Shown: positions 45,123-57,767 of the stretch, piece by piece
Layout of the letters: each line of letters starts with the position of its first letter
Position numbering within the stretch: position 1 is the first letter of the stretch
NCBI GenBank assembly: GCA_963573385.1
Contig: CAUYLG010062930.1
Span: 1-64,000, forward strand
From: Cacajao melanocephalus
Taxonomy: Eukaryota; Chordata; Mammalia; Primates; Pitheciidae
DNA: 64,000 bases
Direction of reading: 5' to 3'
Position numbers and translations under genes: made by a program
Notes under the pieces: model-generated
What the model saw: the letters and a program-made list of their open reading frames with translations, nothing else
What the model was told of the DNA's origin: nothing
Database searches by the model: none

Positions 45123-45310
45123 GGTTGTGTCTGAAGAGAAGTCCCTCATGTTCATCAGGCCCAAGAAGTACATCGTGTCATCAGGCTCTGAGCCTCCTGA
45201 GTTGGGCTATGTGGACATCCGGACGCTGGCTGACAGCGTGTGTCGCTATGACCTCAATGACATGGATGCTGCATGGCTGGAACTGACCAATGAAGAATTT
45301 AAGGAGATGG
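45123..45310 (+). CDS. JADE1: JADE1 coding exon 4 (aa 99-161, EPC-like region)
   Basis: The acceptor T16..attatccag/G is at 45122/45123 and the donor GAGATGG/gtgaga at 45310/45311. It completes Arg99 and reads [20 protein letters not shown], through [20 protein letters not shown] to [13 protein letters not shown], with one base of Gly162 left over. The 'RPKKYI' and '[13 protein letters not shown]' motifs are hallmarks of the EPC-like domain found just before the PHD fingers in JADE and BRPF proteins. The unusually long T tract before the acceptor is adjacent to the branch region and could vary in length between individuals. Confidence 0.97.
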
Positions 45311-46700
45311 GTGAGAGATCGTGTATTACATTATTTTATTAACCAGTGATGAATGGAGATGTATTTTAGGCAGGTAGGTGAGTGGCAAAACTTCACCTGG
45401 CAAGGTGAAGGCAGCTCCATCACAGCTTCAGTCAGTGAGAATCGCAGCCCTGCCTTAGAGCTCAGCCTGTTTGACTGTGTCAGATGTGCTGAGATGGATT
45501 CAGAGTGGAAGCAGGACTCCTCGACTTAGGCACCAGGGATTCCCATCCCTGTTCTGATCTAACTCCCTCACTCACTTACCTTAAGGAAGCTGAAGTCCAG
45601 GGAAATTAAGTGACAAAAGGGCATGGTCCACAGTTACCTGCTCTAGTGTTTTTTTCCTGTGATGCCATCCAGATTCCTTCTTTAGCCATGGCTTGCTGCT
45701 TCTGTAAACGAACACTGTTCCCAGGCATGCTTCCCATTTCCAAGCACATCACTTGTGTTTTGACTTCAGCCATTTTCCTTACACCGTGCTCCAAACCTGG
45801 AGTGCTTTTTTCCTTCCTGTTTTATCTCTGTCCTGGCTTTCCTTCAGCGAAGCCTCATGTTAGCTGAATGCCCAGCCCTTCTTCCAACTCTTTTCTGCAA
45901 GCTCATTTTAGTGTATGTAGAGGTTGGAGCTTCTGTACATCATGTACTTGCATCTCATGGTGTTGAGAAGGGGATGGCGTGTAGGTCTCATTTCACATGC
46001 CAGTCCTGATTGCTAAGGGTTGCCTTGAGGATCTTGATGAACAAGACAGTGGAGTCAAGTCTGGGGTCAGTGTGAAAAACTGTGAGGATTAATTAGCTTT
46101 TATGCTGTAGGTATAGGGTGGGGAAGTGGTGAAAGGGGCTGTGTATTATAATCAAGGACGTAGTAAATAATCACAGGATCTTTGGTGGTGGTAGATTTCA
46201 CAGTCTTAGGGCAAAGACCTTTTCTTTTGGGTCACCAGTCTGTTGAATGGGAGTGGTAGTGTAGACTGAGCTGAGCATGTGGTTGTTTTCTACTTACTTG
46301 GTTACTCAGGTGTTTTTATAGACAGAACAGATTTCCTTCTTGGTTCTGCTTTAGGGATTAATGGCCAAAACATTAGCAGGCCACAAGGTGGTTTTATGGC
46401 ATGTGTTCAGGAGTTCTCAAGAGAGCTCTTGGAACTGAATACTAAATTTTAGTTTCAGAGTTGATATAGTTTCTGCTTTGTTGTAAGCACATAATAAAGA
46501 CCAGTAGAAAGCACTTGACTGGAATCTAGGTGTCCTGTGTTAAGTCAGAGGACTCAGCCCAAAGACTCTTGGCATTTATGAATGGTTTAAATAATAAGAA
46601 TTGGCCTAATACATATTTGAAGATACTGTTAAATACATTGGCAGGATTAATTACGTAATTTTATAATGGAACACGTGCTGAAAGATGTTTGTCTTAGCTG

Positions 46701-47000
46701 TTTTTTGTTTTATTTATTTATTAGATGAAGTCTCTCTCTGTGGCCCAGGCTGGAGTACAGTGGTGCAATCTTGGCTCACTGCAACCTCCACCTCCTGAGT
46801 TCAAGCAGTTCTCTTTCTTGGCCTGCCAAGTAGCTGGGATTACTGGCACCTGCCGCCATGCTCGGCTAATTTTTGTGTTTTTAGTAGAGACAGGATTTTG
46901 CCATGTTGGCCAGGCTGGTCTTGAACTCCTGACTTCAAATGATCTGCCTGCCTTGGCCTCCCAAAGTGCTGGGATTACAGGCGTGAGCCACTGCACCTGG
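46701..47000 (-). repeat. Alu, antisense
   Basis: A T/TTTA head and AGATGAAGTCTCTCTCTGTGG run to GAGCCACTGCACCTGG. Confidence 0.94.
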
Positions 47001-47462
47001 TGTTTCATTATTTTTTTGCATTTGGTTAATTATGTTTTTCAACTTTGTAGAAGTCAGAGGGTGAGGAAGGATAAACATTTAAAAATATTAAGAGTGCCCA
47101 AAGTGAAATCTGTTTTCAGAGAACTGTTTTACCTACCAAGAAAGGCAAATAAAAAAAAAAAAACCACTCAAACCATTATATGAGGTCATGGTTTTGAAGT
47201 CACTTACATGTTAGTTGTTACGTGTAAAGAGTGTAATGAAATGACTTATTCAACAGTATATGTATTTAATATCCTTGAATTCTTTTAAGATTTACTTTTT
47301 GCTTTTCCACTTACTATACTGCATCCTCACTACCTGACCGTAAGGAACATATAGTTTCCTGGAAGACTCCTTTGGAGATTGTTTCTTAGACGGATCTGAT
47401 AAGCATTTAATACAAAATTTTGGGGCACTCAGGGATGGATGAATCAATGGGTTGATTGATTG

Positions 47463-47695
47463 ATATGATACAGGGTCTTGTGTCACTCAGGCTGGATCAC
47501 AGTGGCACAGTCATGGCTCACTATAGCCCCAAACTCCTGGGCTCAAGCAGTCCTCCCACCACAGGCTCTTGAGTAGTTGGGACTATAGGTGTATACTGGC
47601 TAATTTTCGTATTTTTTGTAGAGATGGGGTTCCACTATGTTGGGCCAGGCTGACCTTGAGCTCCTAGGCTCAGGTGTGAGCCACTACGCCTGGCT
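47463..47695 (-). repeat. Old Alu (AluJ-like), antisense, shortened
   Basis: Runs from ACAGGGTCTTGTGTCACTCA, with internal gaps, to GAGCCACTACGCCTGGC. More diverged than its neighbours and without a T tract. Confidence 0.8.
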
Positions 47696-47828
47696 AGTGA
47701 TGGATTAATTTATAATATTATTCATTCATTTAAATTATTTTTAAGTATACATAAACCAATACTATTTTATTGTAATATTTATTAATATGGATTTATTAAA
47801 ACGGGTTTTGTGGCATTTTTAACTTCAG

Positions 47829-48040
47829 GAATGCCTGAACTAGATGAATACACCATGGAAAGGGTCCTAGAGGAGTTCGAGCAGCGATGTTATGACAATA
47901 TGAATCATGCCATAGAGACTGAGGAAGGCCTGGGGATCGAATATGATGAAGATGTTGTCTGTGATGTCTGCCAGTCTCCTGATGGTGAGGACGGCAATGA
48001 GATGGTGTTCTGTGATAAATGCAACATCTGTGTGCACCAG
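47829..48040 (+). CDS. JADE1: JADE1 coding exon 5 (aa 162-232, first half of PHD1)
   Basis: The acceptor is taacttcag/G at 47828/47829 and the donor CACCAG/gtatgt at 48040/48041. It completes Gly162 and reads [20 protein letters not shown] on through an acidic stretch into the first PHD finger. Six of eight zinc ligands are here: C206, C209, C223, C226 and H231, with the next (C234) just across the junction, and the pattern [20 protein letters not shown] is classical PHD. C229 is not part of the C4HC3 set. Five ligands are therefore encoded in this exon and three in the next. PHD1 of JADE proteins binds the histone H3 tail. Confidence 0.97.
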
Positions 48041-48423
48041 GTATGTGGGGCAGGGAGGCCAGAAAGAAGAAACCTGGGGCACGAGCCTGTCTGCTGTGGG
48101 GAGTGTGTACCTGGAGTCCAGGATTCTTTCTCTCAATGGGGTCCATTTTTCTACGATTTAAAGAAATGTGCCCCATAGACTTTCTTTTTCCCTAGTGGGT
48201 TCTTATGGTGATTGAACTATATCTTCTGCTTTTGCAGCCAGAAGGATAGCATGCATCCACTGTGGAAATCATCTTTCTTCCCATAGTGTTTTATTCTTAT
48301 CCACAAAAGTCAAGTTTACTTAAAAAGAATGTATGAGCCCCCTATGTCCTACTATAACACCTAAGTTTAGGTATTAAGAACACTGAGAAAACAAACCTTT
48401 GAAAAGGTGGTTAGTGTGTTGTA

Positions 48424-48862
48424 TTAGTTTTTATAGCTGCCCTGTGTAACAAACAAATTAGAATATACTGTGTGTGCTTCAAACAACAAAAATGTGTTGT
48501 CTTGCCATTCTGGAGGCTAGAAGTCCAGAATTGAGGTATTGGCAGTGCTGGGCTTCTCTGAAACATGCAGGAGAGTCCTTCCTTGCCTCTTCATAGCTTA
48601 CGGTGGTTTGCAGCCATCTGGGCGTTCTTTGGCTTGTGGCTGCCTTTATCATCATGTGTGTTCTCCCTGTGTCTCTGTCTTTACATGGTGGTCTTCTTAG
48701 AAGGGCACCAGTCCTGTCAGATTAGGGACCCAATCCTTATTCAGAGTGAGCTCATCTTATATAATTAATCTGCAGCGACTATCTCTAAAGAAGGTCACAT
48801 TTTGAGATATTGGGGTTAGGACTTTCAGCATATCTTTTAGTGGACACAATTTGCCTGTCATA
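48424..48862 (-). mobile_element. MLT1-type MaLR LTR, antisense, solo
   Basis: From TATTAGTTTTTATAGCTGCC through CATTCTGGAGGCTAGAAGTC, CAGATTAGGGACCCAATCC and GGTCACATTTTGAGATATTG to a 'tggacacaatttgcctgtcat' end. It resembles the copy at 29277 but is more diverged. No matching internal region was seen beside it. Confidence 0.66.
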
Positions 48863-49644
48863 TTTGTGAGCATGCGTTAGGGTATAAGCTGAGTTGTTAA
48901 AGGAGAGGAAAGCAGCCCTTTTTCTTGAAGGTGATTTCCTGTCTTAAAAAACAGGACAGTAGGTGTTGGTGGTTGCTTGCTAGGATACACAGAAACGTAA
49001 ACTCTTAGATTTCAGGAGGATAGGCGTTAGGCAACTTAAAAAGTTTATGACAGTCTCAGTGCCTCTTTTCTTTCTTATTTAGTTTTTAATGCAGTAATGA
49101 AGAAATTTGGATTTGTGTGGGGACATGTGCCCATGTATATTCTTAGGATTTAAAAGGCTATCTGGAAGTACTTTCTTTGAATTCACCTGTTGATGCTGAG
49201 ATTTAAAGCAAACTTGAAAGGCTTGTGTGGAATAGGTGCTTGGTGACTTCTTGGGAGGAAGAAGCATGTGTGCTCCATGAAGTTCTTGATTACCTTGTGC
49301 TTCATAATTTGCGACCTCCTAGGCTTTCCCTCTGTGAAGACCTCCCCAGCTGTGGCCCAGTCCTGGCTCCTCTTGACAGGGAGACCCGTGACTCCTGCTT
49401 CAGTCATGTCATCGCTGTCTGTTGCTCTGGATCTCACACTGTCTGGGAAGTCTCCTTAGGGTAGTGAGAATTCCTTTAGTGGCTTTGTTCTGTGACGTGA
49501 GCACCCTGATGACTAGTGTTGCTTTTTGGTTGCTGCTGCTTCTTGCATTCACTTGGCTGACTTCTCAGTCTTTTTCTTGTCATTACTTGCTATTTTTTTC
49601 CTGATGAAAAACTTTTTGAAAAAAAGGGTTCTGCTTGAAAACTG

Positions 49645-49760
49645 GTCAACCCTGTTTTATCAACAAGTGAACTGATGTCGGGCAGGGTTGTGCAAGCTGT
49701 CACGATGGGCGAGCAGCAGAGTTGTAATTTAAGGCTTTTGGATGCCCCCTTCTTTACCAT
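49645..49760 (-). repeat. Possible MIR remnant, antisense
   Basis: A 'caaccctgttttatcaacaagtgaactgatgtcgggcag' pattern followed by 'agcagagttgtaatttaaggc' is weakly like the reversed MIR core. Confidence 0.4.
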
Positions 49761-50763
49761 CTGTTCTTGCTGCCATATCACCTTGTCTCTTTTCTTTAAC
49801 ATTTACTTCATTTTTTCCTTTGAGAAAATCCTTCATGGTATATATTTAAGGCATACTTTATGTAATCTTATAAATTAGCTTACACCTGCTTTTCCATTAA
49901 AAAAAATTCTTCCTTCACATGTGGCTCTAGAATATCTGATACAGACTTTTAGTATTTTGAAAGCTTTAAGTGTCACTTAGCTCTGTTAAAATTTTTTTCT
50001 AGTAAGTCTATGTTGACAGTGGCTTATTCATGGCTCCGACACAGCGCCCTGGGGCTTTGATCTGAAGTGTGACTTTTCTTCCCTCAACTCTCATCCTTGT
50101 GGTTTTACTTTTTGCATCGTGGGTATTCAGATTACATAGCAGCTGTATTTTTTCTGTCTGAAAAATTAGAGCTGTGCTCCTGTGACTCTTGACTTCCTGA
50201 CTTCCAGGTCATTTAAGGATAAAGTTCTGAACAGTTTGGTTTTTAAAGGGCTCTCTGAACATGCTCCTGGTACCATCGTTTTTATTTTTCACTTATTTAA
50301 CATTAACCTTCTCTGTCTTCGAACTCTCTTAATTACTTTAGTTGTTTAAAAGCCTTGATTTCAGTAGTTTATGTCATCTTGTGTAATTTTGCCATCTTGT
50401 ACAAAACAGGCTTTATTTTTAAATTTACATTATTTTTTATCTCCATTTCCAAAAGGCTGGATTCATTTTAACTCTCAGCTAAGGAGACTACCTTCTCTCT
50501 GAGTAGGTCTCCTTTTTCTGCCCCATTGTGTTCACCTGGGAGAGTGCCAGTATCTAGTTGGTGTGGCGTTTGCTCAGCCTGGGGAGTGTGCATGCTTCTT
50601 TCCTGTTCCACTGCCATCTCATTCAGCAGCTTTGGGAGATTCTCTCAAGTGCTTTGTGCTTTTTCTTCACACTCTGTATCCCACCTTTGACAGTAAAGCA
50701 GAGGAATAGCTTCTCTCACGGAACCCTGTGGCGTGTTTCTACACTCCACTTACTGCTACTAAA

Positions 50764-50835
50764 CCCATCTATACGAAGTTTCTAAGTATTGAGCAGGACT
50801 TACTGCTTAATACTTAGAAACTTCGTATAGATGGG
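50764..50835. repeat. Near-perfect 27-bp inverted repeat (hairpin)
   Basis: The left arm 50764-50790 (starting CCCATCTATACGAAGTTTC) is the exact reverse complement of the right arm 50809-50835. The 18-nt spacer itself holds AGCAG/CTGCT, which can extend pairing to a 6-nt loop. It does not look like a known repeat. Confidence 0.97.
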
Positions 50836-51146
50836 GTTCTGCGGCAACACAGCAAACCAAATTTCATATAAACCTTTCTGTCCTCAAGTAGTTTCCAGGA
50901 CAACCCTCTGCTAAATAAATATGTATTGTATCAGCAGAGCTCACAAACCTCCTAAGTGCTACTGTGAGGCTGCCTGGCATTTTTCCCGAGGGGAGAGGGT
51001 CATAGCCAGGAAGCTGTGGGAGTGTCTCTACTTTGGTGGTGGTTCTGTTAAAATCTTTCTAGCTGTTTTTAAATGAATAGATATAATGGGAAAAACAATA
51101 TTTTCTCTTTCTTTCTATTCTTCGGGGATGTGCTGTGGCATCACAG

Positions 51147-51314
51147 GCCTGTTATGGAATACTCAAGGTGCCAGAGGGCAGCTGGCTGTGCCGGACATGT
51201 GCCCTGGGGGTTCGGCCAAGATGTCTGCTGTGTCCCAAGAAGGGTGGAGCTATGAAGCCCACCCGTAGTGGAACCAAGTGGGTCCATGTCAGCTGTGCCC
51301 TGTGGATCCCTGAG
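51147..51314 (+). CDS. JADE1: JADE1 coding exon 6 (aa 233-288, end of PHD1, start of ePHD)
   Basis: The acceptor is gcatcacag/G at 51146/51147 and the donor CCTGAG/gtaagt at 51314/51315. Phase 0 at both ends. It reads [20 protein letters not shown], which supplies C234, C247 and C250 to finish PHD1. It then opens the extended PHD module with C258 and C261 and later H279 and C282 ([12 protein letters not shown]), the pre-PHD zinc knuckle typical of JADE, BRPF and AF10 proteins. Residues 255-257 read RPR, where I remember QPK in human JADE1. The length, 168 nt, is divisible by three. Confidence 0.97.
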
Positions 51315-51342
51315 GTAAGTGTGGTTCTTTTTTGTTGTTTCT

Positions 51343-51948
<606 letters not shown>

Positions 51949-53153
51949 GCATGGTTCGTAATAGCACCTTAGCTCAGAAGGTCCTGGCTTTTAACTGGGA
52001 TTCGGTGAGTGGGTGGAGAACCATGCATAAGTAGGCAGCATTGTAGCTGATGAGTAAAAAGACACCTTTTAATTGCTACCTTTTTCCTTTGGGAAAAACT
52101 GAATCTTAAGCACACTGTCATCGTGTCATGGAATGTAAATTTGTGGAAATGTTAGCTGGAAGCAGCAGTCAGTGGGACTGTAAGTTGGTGGTGTCCAAAC
52201 TTTGCCCCACTCATCCATCTCAGCGAGCCTTCCCATCGCAACACCCATTCCCTGGAGCAGACCTGCAGCACTTAACCAGCTGTGGCCTGGGCGTGTCATT
52301 CCCCAAGAATCAGCTGTCCATCCTGTGTGTGGCACGGTGTACATGAGGTACCACCATGGTTAAAAAACCACCACTCTTGGTCGTGCTTTGGTGATTTTTA
52401 TTTAAACTTTTATTGTGCCTCAACCTTTTTAATTTCAGGTCTGGTCTAATTTATTCCTAGTCTTAGATCTTGACTAATAAAGTTTGCATAGCTCAGTGTG
52501 AGAATATAATTTGTGATTCAAATTCCAGCATTTTTTGGGTGTGATTTTGGTACATTTTCCTTCCAGGGAAAATTATTGGAGGATGAATTGGATTGAGGTT
52601 TCATGATTGGGGTCTTGGTAGCACTGGATCTCGTGGTTTGGTATTGACGGGATACAATTCAGTGATCCAGGCTGAATGCAGAGATGATACCTTATTTATC
52701 TTTGTTATTTCCCATCTTGAACGTAGTCATTTTTTGGACTGAAGAAAATGGTTTTCTTTGGCGAGAGATTAAAAAACAGGTTACATTTACTTACCCTCTT
52801 GTTGATACCCTATTTGAATATATTTAAGATGGATTTTTAGTTTTGACCAATTTGTTATGGGCTAGAGATTACATGAGTCTGTCATCAGGCACTTTGGTGA
52901 GAAGTGAAAACTCAGTTATCTCAGTGTTTAACAGGGATGTTTGTCAGATAGGGACTGGGCTCTGGGCACGATTGTCACTGAGGTGTTCTAAGGCTTTTAA
53001 AGTAAGGATTTGCTTTGTTCTAGATGAGTGAGTATCCTTCGCCACTGTCTGGTAGGAGGGATGTAGGAAAGTAATGGATCTTTTAGTTTCTAACATTCAT
53101 GTTCAGCCTTTGATGACCTGTGGCACCCTTTCTTGTTATTTTCCGACCTTTAG

Positions 53154-53270
53154 GTGAGCATTGGTAGCCCGGAGAAGATGGAGCCCATCACCAAGGTGTC
53201 ACACATTCCCAGCAGTCGGTGGGCGCTAGTGTGCAGCCTCTGCAATGAGAAGTTTGGGGCCTCTATTCAG
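53154..53270 (+). CDS. JADE1: JADE1 coding exon 7 (aa 289-327, middle of ePHD)
   Basis: The acceptor is cgacctttag/G at 53153/53154 and the donor ATTCAG/gtaatt at 53270/53271. Phase 0 at both ends, 117 nt. It reads [20 protein letters not shown] and on to the first ligand pair of the second PHD finger, C315 and C318 ([17 protein letters not shown]). The linker between the zinc knuckle and PHD2 is highly conserved in the family. The exon begins GTGAG, which itself resembles a donor. Confidence 0.97.
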
Positions 53271-54679
53271 GTAATTAGCTTCATAAGAATGGCTTCATTT
53301 TCCTTTCCTGCATGGTAGGGAGTGGGATGAGGGAAGGCTCTGTGACCTGTCCAAGGGTTTGGAAAGGGGACTAGTTCCAGGAAGCAGAATTAGCTTCCTA
53401 AGGGTTGACTTGAGCCCGAGTACGCATGCACACCTTTAATTGGCTGACTGTATCCGGTGTAACTAGAACCCAAGCTTTCAGTCACAGGGTAGTTCAGAAG
53501 TTCCCCTGAGCTGTGAGGTGATTCCAGTTTGTCTCTCACTCCCCTTTCTGCCCAAAGCATCACAGCTTCTTTCCACAGGCAGACAGACGCCTCCTAGGAA
53601 TCTCAGTGAGATGTTCCTTGACATGGCATTTTAGAGTTGGCCACCCTCCCACCTGCAGTCACCGAGTATAGCTGCAGATGCTGGCACACCTCTGTGGCTG
53701 CCTCCTGAGACTGCAGGTTTCCACGGTGTGTACACACCTGTTAGTAATCAAGGGGACATGCTGATGCATTTGCATTTGGAAAAACAGACTCTTTGAACAC
53801 CACCTGGGTAGAGGGGCGTCCATGAGATGCTCCTGTGTATGTTGGTATCTGATTGGAACATAATCTGTATATCTGATTCTTTATGGCACTGTGTGCATGA
53901 GTGTGTGTATGAGAGAGCAAGCGAGTGAGAGAACACTTGCACACCTGTGTGTAAACGTGTTGCCTGTCTGCTTTTGCATGTCCATGTACAGACAAGTATG
54001 GGATGTCATGAGATAGGGAAATTAAGGAGGGAATATAGATGGCATACTGTTTTTCATGTGATCTAAAACTCGACCTGAGAAGTTCATTTCTAGGCCTCAT
54101 GTTATTGATTGACATCAAGACAGTTAGGATTAGAGAGGCCTGCAATGCTGTGTGTGGCTGATGGGGGCCCTTCAGGTTAAGTTTGGATCTTTTGGGATGT
54201 ACCAGCACAGGCCCTAGGCTCTTCTTTGGTTTCCTCGTTGAATTCTGGGAGCAGAGGCACTGTTTTGGAGTGGCTTCTCTCTGAATGCAGAAGAAACAGC
54301 ACCTTAGCACAGACATAAGCTTCAAGAGCGTGGTCATGCTGTCAGCCATGGGTTTTAAAGAAATGACCTCATTTGGCAGAGTCAGTTTGTATTTTGGCTG
54401 ATAAATACTTCTTTCAGTAAGGCAGTTTTAAAATTTTTTCATTTTTTAACAAGCCAAGTGGTTCTATTTTCTTTATCACTTCAACTGGTGTTCAAGAATC
54501 CAAAGTATAAGAGAAATATTTGGAGGGTGGGTCATGAGACAGCTGGTGGGATTTGGCTGGGGACCTTGGAAATAGTGGAGATATTTTTGACATGTGAATA
54601 CATGACAGACACCTCTGCCCAAGAGTTGGATTGGGGAAGGAGAGTGGAGCCGGAAGAGAAAAGGGGGAGAGCCGATATA

Positions 54680-55158
54680 CTTGTGTGTGTGTGAGTATGC
54701 ATGTGAGCATGCGTATATGAGTGTGTGTGGATGAGTATGCATGTGATTATGCATGTGTATGTATGAGTCTGCATGTATGTATGTGTATTTGGTTATGCAT
54801 GTGTATGCATGTGAGTATGCGTGTATGCATATTTAATTATGTATGTGTGTGAATATGTGTATGCGTGAATATGCATGTGAGTATGCATGTATGAGTGCAT
54901 GTGTGTATGAGTATGCATATGCGTGAGTGCATGTGAGTATGCATTTGAGTTTCCGAGTGTGTGCATTTGTGTGAATATGCATGTGAGTGTGTGTGTATGT
55001 GTGTGGATATGCATGTGAGTATGCGTGTGTATGTGTGGATATGCATGTGAGTATGCCTGTGTATGAGTGTGGATATGCATGTGAGTATGCATGTGTGTGT
55101 GTGTGTGTGTGTGTATGTGTTAGTGAGTATATGTGTGTGAGTATGCATATGCACGTGT
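54680..55158. repeat. Complex TG/TATGCATG simple repeat (about 480 bp)
   Basis: Long alternating purine-pyrimidine sequence built from units such as GTGTGGATATGCATGTGAGT, with many TGCATG cores. It gives long spurious frames on the minus strand. Confidence 0.95.
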
Positions 55159-55712
55159 GCACTGGCAGGAAACAGGCTGCAGCAGACCATGCTCCCCGGT
55201 GTTCTGAGCGTAGAATTTATGCCCTTCCCTGAGTATGCCAATCCCTGTCCGTAATTAATGTTTAAAAGAGATAGGCGAATGGGATCTTTGTTTCCCTTTT
55301 GAAAAGAGATGATATAATGACTTTTTTGTTGCCATTGACCTCTTTTTCCCAAAACATTAATCTAAAGAAGAGGTCAAAGAAGGCTGACAATTTTTCATAT
55401 CTTCACAGAATGGATTGATTTTATTAAAAGAATTCCTCTCTGAAATGTCTGCAGCTGTGAAGGCTCTGGTTTACGTTTCTGTAACATCTGTTTGCTGAGT
55501 CAACCTGAATGGGAAAACCCAGAGGAAGGCCATTTGGCATTTTTACAAAGTCCTGTATAAATATTCTGCTGCAGTTCATTTCTCTTTAGGGTTAGAGCGC
55601 TTGGGTTAAGTGTAGTTAAAGCCAAACAGATAGTGTCTCAGTCATCTGTTCCCACTTCCCACTTGGCTGTGTGCTACAAGGGAGGACACTTTATCTACTT
55701 ACGACAGTGGCC

Positions 55713-55715
<3 letters not shown>

Positions 55716-55752
<37 letters not shown>
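55716..55752. repeat. (TG)n microsatellite
   Basis: About 18 uninterrupted TG units. Confidence 0.97.
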
Positions 55753-55759
<7 letters not shown>

Positions 55760-56861
55760 CCACCAAAGTTAGTTTCACACATTTCTTGGAATTGAGGTTA
55801 TTTATAGAGAAAATACAGATTTATGTCAGTCTCTGTGGTTAGTTATTTGTAAGGGTGGACTGGTGAAGGGAGCTGGATTTTCTCTTCTTAATAAAAGAGA
55901 CCTCATGGTAACAGAAGAAAGCCTGGCTGGCAGTGAGTCTCCTCCTAAGTACTGAAGTGATTAGGGGGAAAAGTCTCAGCTCTACCCTCTGCTGTATGTG
56001 GTGATGTGATTCAGGATCTGTTGAATGAGTTTAATTAAACTTCTCAGTTGGCTTGGAGCCACTGGATTCTACAACTTCGTGCAGCCCTGGCATGCCGTTG
56101 GGATCACTTGGCCTCACACAGTGCAGTACTGCTTTTACGGGACTGGCTTCAGTCACCATGGGGAACCACCTTCTAGGGATTTGCTCAGCAAAATCAGTTA
56201 GGGAGGAGTTAATCACTTTGTTCCTGCTAGGACAGAGGCTTGCTGTCTGGATCAAAGGCACAAAGCTGTGGCCCTGTTGAGGCAGTGAGAGGGGAGGTGG
56301 TCTGCATAGGTTGCCTCTAGGTTGATCCCCCTGTAACCCATGGGGGTCTCGCAGTTCTACCGCCTCTCTTCAGTGGCCAGGAGCAGTGTGCACAGATCTG
56401 AGGGCTTAGAGCCCTCCGTGCATCTGGTGAAGCTTCTGCACAAGTGTGAAGACCTTTTCCCACTTTTCCTGTGCTGGATTCCTCTTGTCTCCTACTTTTG
56501 GGGTTTTTATTCAGTTTCCCCTTGGTGCTCCTTCAAGGAAGTGCACTGTTTATTTTCTCACTTGCATTGGAACTCTTCTTGGCTGGGAAGTCAGAATGAG
56601 GATTTATGTTCAAACTATGAGTCGTAGTCACTCTTCTCAGGGAGATTCTTACTCAAGTTTACACCAGAAGAGCTCAAATCTGTAAGAAAACTCAAGTTAA
56701 TGCCTGAAAGTGGACTTTGCATGTTGAGTACAGATTCTTTTGAATATGATCCTAGTGCCACACTTCCTTCCTCTACACATGTCATTTGCATATTCATGGC
56801 TGCTTCAAGATGGGATTTGGATGCAGTTTCTTTTCCGAGGAAGTTAGGGTTTGGTTGATTA

Positions 56862-57092
<231 letters not shown>

Positions 57093-57218
57093 TCACAGCA
57101 CATGCTTGAAGCATGGCTCTTCTCTGTGCATGTGTACATGGGGTGCCTAGCACTGTGGGCCTTCTGCCATGGTTGCTCTATAATGGTCTATTCTATGTTC
57201 TTTATGTGTTCTTACCAG

Positions 57219-57740
57219 TGCTCTGTGAAGAACTGCCGCACGGCCTTCCATGTGACCTGTGCTTTTGAACGGGGCCTGGAGATGAAGACCATCTTAGCAG
57301 AGAATGATGAAGTCAAGTTCAAGTCCTATTGCCCAAAGCACAGCTCACACAGGAAACCCGAGGAGAGTCTTGGCAAGGGTGCTGCACAGGAGAATGGGGC
57401 CCCTGAGTGTTCCCCCCATAATCCCCTGGAGCCCTTTGCCAGCCTTGAGCAAAACCGGGAGGAGGCTCACCGGGTGAGTGTCCGTAAGCAGAAGCTGCAG
57501 CAGTTGGAGGATGAGTTCTACACCTTTGTCAACCTGCTGGATGTTGCCAGGGCTCTGCGGCTGCCCGAGGAAGTAGTGGATTTCCTGTACCAGTACTGGA
57601 AGTTGAAGAGGAAGGTCAACTTCAACAAGCCCCTGATCACCCCAAAGAAAGACGAAGAGGACAATCTAGCCAAGCGGGAGCAGGATGTCTTGTTTAGGAG
57701 GCTGCAGCTGTTCACGCATCTGCGGCAGGACCTGGAGAGG
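57219..57740 (+). CDS. JADE1: JADE1 coding exon 8 (aa 328-501, end of ePHD and HBO1-scaffold region)
   Basis: The acceptor is gttcttaccag/T at 57218/57219 and the donor GAGAGG/gtaatg at 57740/57741. Phase 0 at both ends, 522 nt. It completes the second PHD finger with C328, C333, H338, C341, C365 and H368 ([20 protein letters not shown]). A Ser/Pro-rich linker follows, then a long helical stretch ([39 protein letters not shown]) and [19 protein letters not shown]. In this family that stretch carries the second Enhancer-of-Polycomb-like part used by ING4/5 and MEAF6. The donor has T at +5, so it is weak. If it is not used, the frame reads into the intron (next entry). Residue 344 is Glu and 394 His, where I remember Asp and Arg in human. 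Confidence 0.97.
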
Positions 57741-57767
57741 GTAATGATTGACACTGACACCTTATAG
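57741..57767 (+). CDS. JADE1: JADE1S-specific C-terminus (aa 502-509 and stop)
   Basis: When the donor at 57740/57741 is not used, the frame continues VMIDTDTL and stops at TAG 57765-57767. The 1,503 coding bases before it give 501 residues, so the total is 509 aa, the length of the known short isoform JADE1S. This replaces the JADE1L sequence [13 protein letters not shown] and everything after it. JADE1S keeps both PHD modules but lacks the C-terminal region of the long form. Confidence 0.92.
   Translation, partial: VMIDTDTL

Larger units (their letters stand above)
45311..47828 (+). other. JADE1: JADE1 intron 5 (2.5 kb)
   Basis: Unique sequence from 45,311 to 46,700 with no supported feature apart from a faint L2-like patch near 45,690-45,860. 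Antisense Alus follow at 46701 and 47463. Confidence 0.88.
48041..51146 (+). other. JADE1: JADE1 intron 6 (3.1 kb), splits PHD1
   Basis: Contains an antisense MaLR LTR at 48424, a faint MIR near 49,645 and a near-perfect hairpin at 50764-50835. The remaining parts, including 48,870-49,640 and 49,770-50,760, show nothing else I can support. Confidence 0.9.

Noticed and set aside
47810..48178. Frame extending exon 5 past its donor to 48178
   Set aside because: The GTATGT donor at 48041 and the perfect join to exon 6 completing PHD1 show the extension is intron.
54793..55352. Minus-strand frames of 99-171 codons, rich in His and Thr
   Set aside because: Direct translation of the TG/CA simple repeat; no complexity outside it.
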